Of a DNA stretch of 64,000 nt, positions 14,101 through 26,100 are shown piece by piece (positions within the stretch are counted from its first letter, which is position 1; each line of letters begins with the position of its first letter). A model generated the notes under the pieces. It had not been told where the DNA came from and did no database searches. It saw nothing but the letters and a program-made list of their open reading frames with translations. The translations under genes were made by a program, and so were the position numbers. Where the stretch lies: contig NC_058195.1 in NCBI RefSeq assembly GCF_907165205.1, positions 7,254,001-7,318,000 of the forward strand, written 5' to 3'. The stretch comes from Coccinella septempunctata. Its lineage: Eukaryota; Arthropoda; Insecta; Coleoptera; Coccinellidae.

Positions 14101-17100
14101 CCTTATGGAAACTAGGAATGCGAACAATGGCAAATTATTTGGCGGATTGCTGATTCGAAATTGATTGGGCATGTAGTTACTGCACAGAAAATTTGAAGCT
14201 TTTATATGAAAATTGATGGAAATTGTATTTTGTGAATTTTTCCTCAATCTGACTCATAATTTGAGGGATGAGGAATCATCGACTGCGTCGAAATAGGATA
14301 GATCCTGCTTTTTACAAACAACTTCACTCCACAGAATTTATGTATAGCATCAAAAACTGAACAAAAAAACGCATAATTTATTCGGACTTTTAAAAAAAGG
14401 GTTCTATGATCATGTGTCACTGAGATATGACGGATGAACTTCCGCTGGATTTCTGTGAACTAATGATGTTTGCAAAAAAACAGAGACTATGCAAAAAAAA
14501 TTGGGCATACCATAGATAAGTTATGCCGTTCATGACAAATGTTCATAGAGTTGACAGCAGCTTTCTTTGATGAAGTTTCCATCAATGGACAAATAAAAAA
14601 AGTAATTATTTCCTCGTTTTTCAAATATCAATGTATCCTTGTTATAATCTTATATCTGAGTAGAAAAACGACAACTGTTTGATAATGACGAAAGGTTGAT
14701 TTTTTTGTAAGAACAGCGTCTAGATGATTTTTTCTTGTTGCAGACGTACTCCGGACTCTTCTGCGTCGTCGTCAACCCCTACAAAAAATTACCGATCTAC
14801 ACAGAAAAGATAATGGAAAGATACAAAGGAATCAAACGTCACGAAGTGCCTCCACACGTTTTCGCCATAACAGACACAGCTTACAGATCTATGCTTCAAG
14901 GTTGGTAACACTGTCTGTCTATCTGTGAAGGTGAAAAAATTCTTGCCTTTACCAACTTTTCAATTCCCGATTCCAAAATTCCAAGTGTATGGCTTTAATG
15001 TATGGAATGAAGGTATTTATTTGAAAAAATAAAGTCACTCCTTATTTTTCTCTTAAAACAACGATCATTTCATCGAGAACCAAATTTCTCCAGTGAACTA
15101 TTACAAGGAACGGTTTGTTGATCAGTGGCCTCCAAAATTATGTGATCTGACACCGTTGGATTTTTTTTCTTTCTAGTAAACTTATAACACAATCTTAGGT
15201 TCAATTTCGATTCTAACATCCCATCTTACTTCTTTCAGAACGAGAAGATCAATCGATACTGTGCACAGGAGAATCAGGAGCCGGTAAAACTGAAAATACG
15301 AAAAAAGTGATACAGTACCTGGCGTACGTGGCTGCCTCAAAATCTCCCAAAGGTGGCGGCGCGGTAAGTTACCGAAATACCCAATTTTTTTCCATACCAA
15401 ACGACAATTATGCCTTTGCTCTTCGAATATCTTTATTAGAGGGGCCTCTGGTAGAATTTGTTCGATACTATTTGCACAAATTTTCCATTCTCGAATACAC
15501 ACGTTTTCCTAATTCTTGATTTGTTTCTTTGCATGTCTTCTGTGGTGGCTTTATCAATGCAGAAAGATATCATCGTAAGTAAAATTTTATTGGTTTAACT
15601 TTTTCTTATTTTTTTTATCGAGTTGTAAGTACTGTTGGTGCAAGAAATCTCGATTTAAATCGCTATTTACTAATTATTTTTACGTTCAACTCATTTTTTA
15701 TTTCTTTGTGCACCTTATACTTATATCTACATAAATACTTCAACAATAATTATATTATGCTTATGTTCTGTTACTCATAAAAGGTACGTTTTTGAAGAGT
15801 TCTCGATGTACTGTGGATGCAGATCGTAGACGCAAGTTTTTGTAAATATTATAATTGTTCATAATGCCAGTTGAGAAAAACATCTTGCCTTCAGATTCAA
15901 TTCACTAATTTACGAAAGCGTTGGAGTGCCACACAATTTTTTTTCGAAACGTATAATACCGAGTTTTAAGCCTGGATTCTGAGATAAAAGTCAGCATTCC
16001 TATTAACAACTCAGAATTCTGACTTGTAATCACAGAATTTGACTTGTATCTCCTGCCTTGAATCTTAGAATTCCGCCTTACAACTTCAAATTCTGACTTG
16101 CATCTCAGAACCGATTTGTACCTCAGAATATTGTCTTGCATCTCAGAATTCCGACTTACAGCTTAGAAATCTGGTTCTAATCTTAGAATTCTGAGTTGCA
16201 AATCAGAACTCTGAGTTACAAGACAAGACAAAATTCTGAGATACAAGACAAAATTCTGAGCTACAAGACAAAATTCTGAGATACAAGACAAAATTCTGAG
16301 ATACAAGATAAAATTCTGAGAAACAAGACAAAATTCTGAGAAAGAAGACAAAATTCTGAGATACAAGTCGGAATTCTGAGATACAAGTTAGAATTTCACG
16401 TTGCAAGGATAAAATTCTGAGATACAAGTCGGAATTCAGAGATAGAAGACAAAATTCTGAGATACAAGTTAGAATTTTACGTTGCAAGGATAAAATTCTG
16501 AGATACAAGTAGGAATTCTGAGATACAAGACAAAATTCTGAGATACAAGTTAGAATTTTACGTTGCAAGGATAAAATTCTGAGATACAAGTAGGAATTCT
16601 GACGACCAAGTCAGAATTCTTTGTCGGGATGCTGACTCGTATCTCAGAGTTGCAACTTGAAATTCAGAATTCTTCTTTCTCAGAATTCCAACTGCACACT
16701 TGGAAAAAATCTTTTCGCATAGAGCACTTCAACGATTTGGTACTAATCTGTATATATCTTGCAATCTAGTCATATTTTCTGTATTTGTCCCCTTCCGGTG
16801 AATTTATGCAGGGTGGCATATTGAACCAATGTAAGGATTTTTTGTTAATTCAATACTTATCATTCCGAATTCGAATCTATTCGATTTTTTGGCGATGAAA
16901 GAACGTCATAAATCGTTAGATATCGACTGATAAGCCTGGCTCCGATAAATCCAATAAGACTTTTATCGCAGATAATTAAGTTTGAATAACGATCTCCTGT
17001 AGCAACAGCATTACGTCCCTTTAAAGGGGATAGGCTATGATTACAAGTTATAACCTACTGCCTAGCTAAGCGATTCGAATTAATAAATTAATAAACACAA

Positions 17101-20100
17101 TTGATTAGAATCTATGCTGGTTGTTTGTCAGCAGTCTTTGTTGTTGGACATAAAATGTTTCGACAATCTTCGTTTGAAACCGTTATTTGTTGTGGCATTG
17201 TATTCCATTTCGAAATCAGGACCGTACTCAGGTGGAATTCAAGCCCCGTTTATTGATTTCATCTTTACATGATTGAATTGGAGCTGTTAGATACGGTTTA
17301 CGGGATGCTTCAGTTAAAACACAACCTTTTCGCAGAAATACCTACATATTTTCGAACTTGGTGTGTTAGTCTACTTGCACATCATTTCGAAAGTCTATAT
17401 TTAAGTGTAAAATCACAGGTTGAAAAGATCTTTGATGTGTCACTCGTCGCATATTCTCTTGTTTTAGTTGCCAGGAATATAAAGTTCCTAAAAAAAAACA
17501 AATTCAAATCAGGGGCTATGGAAAAGATCAACTAGGCGACCCCTTACAAGGACACCCTGTATCAAATGTGGGTTCCCAAAAATTTGAAGAAATAATTGAA
17601 CTCTAGCTACCCCTTGATAATAATCTTAGAAAATATTTAAAGCATATTGATGTTTCAATGTAATCTAAATGAATTTTTACTGAAAATTTTTTTCTTACAT
17701 GCAACCGTCACTTCCAGATAAGCCCTTCCAGAGAATTCTCGGTACGTTTTTGGTGTTCGTTGCTTGAGTATTTCAAAAATTGAGACGCACATACGTAGTT
17801 TTGCTGATTTGTGAGAATTTTTGGTAGTGTTGAAGATAAATTTCGAATCATCAATCTAGAATGTTCAAAAAAAAGCCAGAAACTAGTTTGTAGTAGATTT
17901 TTGACCAAATGCCAAGGCACTAAATTATTGATTTTCTCCCTTACATGCTCTCCACCTAGGTTATAAAAAGTCCATCCAGGGAGTTTTCGGTAGGTTCTCA
18001 TAGATTTTAGATGATATTTGCAGTTTACTCGGTAGATTAGACGATTAGAAGTGGTGAAGTTCATTTCATCTTGTAGTTTATAGAGTAGGCCATGAAATTT
18101 TATTGACGTTTCGTCCTGTCAAAATTCCACGGCCTACTCTGATGACTAGATTTAGCGCGTGTTTTCCGCACCGCACTCTGCGCACACTCATGCTCTTTTC
18201 CAATTGTACAGGGTGGTTTAGAGCAGCAGTTACTTCAAGCCAATCCAATCCTGGAAGCTTTCGGAAACGCCAAGACCATAAAGAACGACAACTCTTCCAG
18301 ATTCGTGAGTATGGGAAAGTTTAGCGTGGAGGACAGGTCTATTGAACATCCCCTATGTTTCAGGGTAAATTCATTAGGATAAATTTCGACGCTTCCGGGT
18401 ATATAGCAGGAGCGAATATAGAGACTTACTTATTAGAGAAATCACGTGCCATACGTCAAGCGAAACACGAGAGGACATTCCACATATTCTACCAGCTCCT
18501 GGCCGGAGCATCGACAGCGCAAAAGAGTAAGTTTTAAACGTGAAACGTGTGGTAGGTATACTCCGTTGGCTTTTATTTTAGCACTCGGTTGGCCATGGAA
18601 ATTTGACACATTTCACTCTGTATAGTACGAAAATGTGGGGTTGTGACGCATGTCAAAACATTTTTTGGTTTTAAATCAACGCTATGTTGCCCGTTATACG
18701 TAAAAGTTTCTGTTATTACGTATTTTATCACAATGTCGAATCTCTTCGGAAAATATGTGACGAACATAATTGAAGTTTATACAAACTGATTGAAGGCATA
18801 CCAAATTCAGTTATTTGCATGGAAAATATAAGAGATCAGTATAATATTAGCTTGAGAAGAGTTAATGTTCGTTATCTTCTTTGGCTAAAGTTTGAATACG
18901 TTACATCAGTTGTAGATTTCAAAAATATTAACCCGAAGATGAAATGCATATGATGCGGTGGTTGGGAATGGGTATCTCCCGAAGGAATTAACAGATAATT
19001 ACAAGAATGTTAAATTCTTGAACAAAAATCATCTTGCATCAATATATGTAAAAGGAATTCGAGGAAGTGTCAAGTCAAGGTGAATTTCACATGAATAAAC
19101 AATTAACAGGACCACTGGTGCGTATTTGTGGCTGTTCCTCTTAATAGATGTAATAATAATAATAATTAGGTATTTATTGGTACCTTAAGACATTTACAAT
19201 GTATAGGACAAGTCAAATAAAAAATAGAAAAATCAATTTCGGGAACTTATTCTACAATGGCATTCATCGAAAATCTTGTAGTAAACTTTTCGCATTAATT
19301 CACTCAAACCTAAAATTCTCAAATGCACTTTTTTGGGTCTCCCAATAGAAGGAAATTCTTTGTCATCCTCTTCATTCACAATCTTTCTGTTTGTGGAAAT
19401 AATCAGCTGAAATATGAGTCGTTTAGATTCAGATGAAACATTATATAAATTCTCTTACATTGAATATGTTCGCTACCGTCTGACGTATTGTGGATTTTGG
19501 AATATCAGGGTATAACTATTTGAATGAGCGGACCTGAATTCTAAATAGCACTTCCTGAAACCCTGTCTTCTCTCTTTTTTTCAATCACTTTTGGCATTTT
19601 CGTAATATTGATTGATATTGTGAGTTGTGCCAACGGCGTTATGAAATTAACGACATTTCATGAGTGCCAACCTAACTCCGTTCTAGTTACAAAAACTTGA
19701 GTAAATTATTTCATGGCCAACCGACTGCTAAAATAAATGTGAATGGAGTATACTGCTTGCTTCTCACACATGTGAAAGGGACTAATGTCCTGTAGGTAAT
19801 GTGCAACTTCCAACGCGATGGTCAAAACAGACCTGAAGATACAGGGTAGTCACTGAAGAAGATGCATTAAAAGTGCAAAAAACGTTGATATTTCATGAAG
19901 AAACATTGGCTCCAAAATGCACCCCCTGTGGGTTGAGAGATTGTACTACCACGTTCATGAATCATCCATGTTTTCGGACAATTAATCACATCCTATATTT
20001 TTGGCGTAGCTCCAGTAAACACCCCGTACCTATAGAGAACGCGTTGCTCGCCAAAAACTACACAACGTGAATTTCTTTCAGAGGAGTTCATCCTGGAGGA

Positions 20101-23100
20101 TCCGAAGTCCTATCCCTTCATCAGGGACGACAACCACATAGTACCTGGCGTGGACGACGCGTCCGAGTTCGAGGCCACCGTCAACAGCATGAACATCATG
20201 GGCATGACCCAGGAGGACTTCAGCGCCATATTCAAGATAGTCTCGGCCGTGATGCTCTTCGGCACCATACAGTTCAAGCAGGACAGGAACTCGGACCAGG
20301 CGACGCTGCCCGACAACACCGTCGCCCAGAAGATAGCCCATCTGCTCGGCCTGCCGGTCACCGACATGACCAAGGCCTTCTTGAAGCCCAGGATCAAGGT
20401 CGGGAGAGACTTTGTCACCAAGAGTCAGACCAAAGAACAGGTACGATTAGGATATTTGGAGTTAAACCACAAAATAACCTGAAATGACGGTATGAAAGGT
20501 TATTCTGTGGTGGCTCGTCATGGAGGATGTCTAAAATTGTTTGATTATGTCTGTTTTTCTAGAAGTACGAGGATATATTGAAAAATTCTTAGTCTACAAT
20601 AGAACCAAACAAAATTTCAATGTCAAAATATTTTATTACTCAACGTATTGTCCTCTTAATTAGGTACATTTATTACAGCGAACCTGCAACGTCTCTAGAC
20701 CTTTAAAAACAAATGTTTCTTCTTGCTCTGCAAACCAGACCTCCACAGCTTTTATTACCTCCTCGTTGGAAGAAAATTTACGACCTTTTGAACTTTTTTC
20801 AGTGGAGGAAAGATATGATAGTCGGATGGAGCCAAATCTAGTGAATAAGGGGGTGTTCTAGTAATTCAAACCCTAAAGTACGCAATTTTTGCATGGCAAC
20901 ATGAGATATGTGTGCAGGGGCGTTGTCCTGCAAAAACAAGACACCTTTCCGTGTCTTTTCTCTTTAATTTTTTTCCCCGTAGAGTGGTTAGTAATATCTA
21001 ATACTAATCTCCGGTTATTGTTCTACCCTTATCCAAAAAATCAATCATGATTACTTCATGTCAATCCCAAAAACCTGAGGCAAGAACTTTTCCAGCAGAT
21101 TTTTTGACACGAAACTTCTTAGGTCTTGGAGAACCAGAGTGTCGCCATTCCATCGATTGTTGCCTTGTTTCTGGATCGTAGAAATGTACCCAAGTCTCAT
21201 CCATAGTAACAATTCGGTTTAAGAAGTCTACATCGTTTTCAAATCGAGCACAGATCGAACGCGATGTTTCTACCCTTGCACGCTTCTGGTCAACATTCAA
21301 ACATTTGGGGATCCATTTTGCAGCAATTTTTCTCATGTCCAAATTGACGTGAACTATTTGATGAACGCGTTCGTATGAAATATTCAGTGCTTCAGATATC
21401 CGTTTTAGCCCAATTCGACGGTCTGATAAAATCATGTCATGAACTGCATCGATATTTTGGGGGACTGACACAGAAACTGGCCTTCCCGATCGGTCATCAT
21501 ATTCAATGGAAAATTTACCTCTTTTGAAGCTTACAGTCCAATTTTTCACGGTCCCATACGAAGGGCATTGATCACCAAGGTACTTGATGATGGCTCGATA
21601 ATCCAATTTTTCGATTTTCACAAATTCGTTGGACATCTTCTTTCTTTTAATTTATTGCGTAACTCTGGTTTACTTTTTTGACCTCAAACTTCACACTGAC
21701 ACTTCTAATGAGTTATTGTTCGTTGTTATGGTAACGCAATATATTTTTTTTATGCACGGAACTGGTCTAGGCTAACTAGATATCAATAAATCCTCATATA
21801 TGAAACTGACGAAATTAAGTCGCGTACGTTATTTTATACTCACAACGTCCGTTCGCAGGTCGAATTCGCCGTAGAGGCCATATCCAAGGCGTGCTACGAG
21901 CGCATGTTCAGATGGCTGGTGACGAGGATCAACCGCTCGTTGGGCAGGACCAAACGTCAGGGCGCCAGCTTCATCGGCATACTCGACATAGCCGGTTTCG
22001 AGATATTCGAACTGAACTCCTTCGAGCAGCTGTGCATCAATTACACCAACGAGAAGCTCCAGCAGCTCTTCAACCACACCATGTTCATCCTGGAACAGGA
22101 GGAGTACCAGCGAGAGGGCATCGAATGGAAATTCATCGATTTCGGCCTCGACCTGCAACCTACGATCGACCTGATCGACAAACCGATGGGCATCATGGCG
22201 CTGCTTGACGAGGAGTGCCTGTTCCCCAAGGCGACCGATAAGACCTTCGTCGATAAACTGGTGAACGCCCACTCCGGCCACCCGAAGTTCCGCAAGAGCG
22301 ATTTCAGAGGGGTGGCGGACTTCTCGATCATCCACTACGCGGGCAAGGTGGACTACTGCGCGAACCAATGGTTGATGAAGAACATGGACCCTCAAAATGA
22401 GAACGTAGTCTCTTTATTCCAATCCTCGCAGGATCCTTTCGTTGTGCACATTTGGAAGGACGCGGAGAACATCGGAAGGGCCAAGGGTATGTTCCGTACC
22501 GTCTCCTATCTGTACAAGGAACAGCTGGCCAACCTGATGATAACCCTGAGGAACACGAACCCGAACTTCGTCAGGTGCATCATACCGAACCACGAGAAAC
22601 GGTCCGGGAAGATCGACGCGCCTCTGGTCTTGGACCAGCTGAGGTGCAACGGCGTACTCGAGGGAATCAGGATATGCAGGCAGGGTTTCCCGAATCGCAT
22701 ACCCTTCCAAGAGTTCCGCCAGCGTTACGAGCTCCTCACACCAAATGTGATCAACAAGGGATTCATGGATGGCAAGAAGGCCTGCGAAACGATGATAAAA
22801 TGCTTGGACCTCGATCAGAACTTGTACAGAATCGGACAGTCTAAGATCTTCTTCAGAGCCGGTGTGCTGGCCCATCTGGAAGAGGAGCGAGATTACAAGA
22901 TCACCGATCTCATCGTGAACTTCCAGGCGTTCTGCCGCGGTTTCTTGTCCAGGAGGAATTACCAGAAGAGGGTCCAGCAACTGAACGCTATCAGGATCAT
23001 ACAGAGGAACTGTTCCGCGTATCTGAAACTGAGAAACTGGCAATGGTGGCGATTGTACACCAAGGTTAAACCGTTACTGGAAGTGACCAAACAAGAGGAG

Positions 23101-26100
23101 AAACTCATGCAGAAGGAAGATGAGCTTAAACAAGTGAAGGATAAACTCGAAAACCAACTCAGGGCGTCCGCTGAATACGAGAAGAAGTACCAGCAAGCCC
23201 TCGAGGAAAAAACGGTGCTCCAAGAACAGCTACAAGCGGAGGTGGAGCTTTGTGCCGAGGCCGAAGAAATGAGGGCCAGAATGACGGCCCGTAAACAAGA
23301 ACTAGAAGAAATTCTACACGATTTAGAATCTAGAGTGGAGGAAGAAGAAGAACGGGCTAATACCCTGAACGCCGACAAAAAGAGGTTATTAGGAACCATT
23401 CAAGACTTGGAAGAACAACTGGAAGAAGAGGAAGCGGCAAGGCAGAAACTCCAACTGGAGAAGGTACAATGCGATGCCAAAATAAAGAAACTGGAGGAAG
23501 ACCTAGCTCTCAGCGACGACACCAATCAGAAGTTACTCAAAGAAAAGAAGATCCTAGAGGAGCGGGCCAACGATCTCAGCCAAACGCTGGCTGAAGAGGA
23601 AGAAAAAGCCAAACACCTATCGAAATTGAAGGCCAAACACGAAGCTACGATCGCGGAACTGGAGGAAAGACTGCTGAAAGACCACCAACAGAGACAAGAG
23701 GCGGACAGGACAAAGAGGAAGGTGGAAACGGAAGTGAACGACCTGAAGGAACAGTTGTCGGAGAGGAGAACCCAAATGGAGGAGTTGCAACTCCAACTGG
23801 GCAAGAGGGAAGAAGAACTGGCCCAAGCCATGGTGAGGGTGGACGAGGAAGGAGCCCTCAAAGCGCAAACTCAAAAGGCGCTCAGAGAACTGGAAAGTCA
23901 ACTGGCCGAACTCCAGGAAGACTTGGAGGTCGAGAAGGCCGCCAGAAGCAAGGCCGAGAAGCAGAAGAGGGACCTGAACGAAGAACTGGAGGCTCTGAAG
24001 AACGAACTGTTAGATTCGATGGATTCGACTGCTGCACAACAAGAATTGAGGTCCAAGAGGGAGCAGGAGCTCGCCACTCTGAAGAAGACTATCGAGGAGG
24101 AGACCCAGGCTCACGAGGTCGCCTTGGCCGATATGCGGCACAAACATACTCAAGAATTGAGCTCGGTCACGGAACAACTCGAGAATCTGAAGAAAACCAA
24201 GAATAATTTGGAGAAGACCAAGCAGTCTCTCGAGGCCGAAAACGCCGATCTGGCTACAGAATTGCGCAACCTCAGTACCAACAGGCAGGAAACCGAGCGT
24301 CGTAGGAAACAAGCTGAGAGTCAACTGACGGAAGTTCAAGCCAAACTCGCTGAAGTGGAAAGGGTCAAGACTGAACTCCAAGAGAAAACCGTCAAGCTTC
24401 AGCAGGAAGTGGACACCATCGCTCAGCAATTGGAGCAGGCTGAATTGAAGGCGTCTGCTGCACAAAAGAACCAGAGCACTGCCGAGGCGCAACTGTCCGA
24501 GGTCCAGACGGCTTTGGAGGAGGAAACTAAGCAGAAATTGGCGCTTAGTTCGAAACTGAGACAGATCGAGTCCGAGAAGGAAACACTTCAAGAACATCTT
24601 GAAGAGGAGGAAGAACTGAAGAAGAACTTGGAAAAACAGGTAGGCATTTAGCACCAATCAACACATCATACGCGAAGTTGCTCCAGTATTTTGTACTTCA
24701 TTTTCCATTTTTCAAGAAGTTCTGGGCAATCTTCACACACGTGATTTATAATTTGACTCTAACACCTTTTCAGCTTGCCAATCTCAATGTACAACTCCTG
24801 GAAGCCAAGAAGAAAGCGGAAGACGAGGCTGAACAGGCAGCCATCTTGGAGGAAAGCAAGAAGAAGCTCGCCAAAGACCTGGACGCCCTTCAGAGACAGG
24901 TCGACGAACTTCTCGCCACCAACGACAAATTGGAAAGGAGTAAGAAGAAGATAGCTGCCGAACTGGAGGATTCTAATATCGAGTTGGAGGTTCAAAGACA
25001 GAAGGTGATCGAACTGGAGAAGAAACAGAAGAACTTCGACAAGATCTTGGCCGAGGAGAAGCAGGTCAGCGAGCAGTTGGCCGAGCAGAGGGATGTGGCT
25101 GAAAGAGAAGCCAGAGAGAAAGAGACGAGGGTTTTGTCTCTGAGCAGAGAGCTCGATGAATCCAGTGAAAAGGCAAGAAACTCTAGATGTTTTATGCTCA
25201 GAGTTTAACGGAATTGATTTCAGATCGAAGAGTTGGAAAGGGTGAAGAGACAACTACAAGCAGAGCTGGATGAACTGGTCAACAACCAAGGTGCTGCCGA
25301 TAAAAACGTCCACGAGCTAGAAAAGGCGAAGAGGTCATTGGAGAGTCAGCTGGTAGAGCTGAGAGCACAAAATGAAGAATTAGAAGATGAGTTGCAACTG
25401 ACGGAAGACGCTAAGCTTCGTCTCGAGGTCAACATGCAGGCTCTGAGGGCACAATTCGAGAGGGACGTACAAGCGAAGGAGGAACAGGCGGAGGAGAAGA
25501 GGAGGGGTATAGTGAAACAGTTGAGGGAGATGGAAGCAGAGTTAGACGAAGAAAGAAAACAGAGAACTGCCGCTGTTACCGCCAGGAAGAAGTTAGAAGG
25601 TTGGTGATTCGATCGAATGTCAGTGCGTTTGATATAATCATAACTTTGTTTTACAGGCGACCTGAAAGAAATGGAGGGACAGATCGAACTGCAATACAAG
25701 GTGAAGGAAGACGCCCTCAAGCAACTGAAGAAGTCGCAACAGCAGTGCAAGGAAGCGTTGAGAGAAGCCGAAGAAGCCAGGGCTGGCAGGGAAGAACTGG
25801 CCGCCAGTTGTAAGGAGGCGGAGAGGAAGGTCAAGACCTTGGAAGCTGACGTCCTTCAGCTCACCGAAGACCTGTCGAGTTCCGAGAGGGCGAGAAGAGC
25901 CGCCGAAGCAGAAAGGGACGAACTTCTCGAAGAGATCAACAGTAGCAACAACAAAGGTGATTCTAAACGAGAAAAATGTCGTGTGGACAGTTTTCACGTA
26001 AAATTTTTCCAGGAACGCTTCTTATCGACGAAAAACGCAGACTCGAGGCGCGCATCGCGACCTTAGAGGAGGAACTCGAGGAAGAACAGAGCAACAACGA

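Larger units (their letters stand above)
2513..14743 (+). other. zip: First coding intron of zipper (12.2 kb)
   Basis: Donor GTAAGT at 2513, acceptor TTGTTGCAG ending at 14743. No coding exon is convincing inside. It contains micro-hairpin insertions (3779, 5304, 6497, 11775), a degenerate tandem array (9315-9575), a 568-bp foldback element (10147-10714) and a nested array (11386-11990). GC-rich islands at about 8200-8580 and 11050-11400 could be intronic promoters or enhancers. The second holds a CCATCTTGG (YY1-like) site near 11190. Otherwise nothing recognisable. Confidence 0.6.
15575..18211 (+). other. zip: Zipper intron between microexon and switch-I exon
   Basis: Holds the orientation-switching satellite (15960-16690), a possible decoy 19-nt exon (16812-16830), two diverged copies of a ~70-bp segment near 17715 and 17960, an ACACCCTGTAT transposon-end motif at about 17554-17564, and a 59-bp imperfect hairpin (18082-18140). 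No other gene is seen. Confidence 0.5.

Noticed and set aside
16163..16589. Minus-strand frames of repeating RILSxxxEFCL type
   Set aside because: By-product of the 20-bp satellite lacking stop codons; no unique sequence.
15960..16690. Regular short repeats reminiscent of a CRISPR array
   Set aside because: Animal genome, no spacers of constant length, and units are contiguous and diverged; it is a satellite.
22041..25997. Long minus-strand frames antisense to the zipper motor and rod
   Set aside because: Mirror frames of GC-rich coding sequence; the plus strand is unambiguously myosin.
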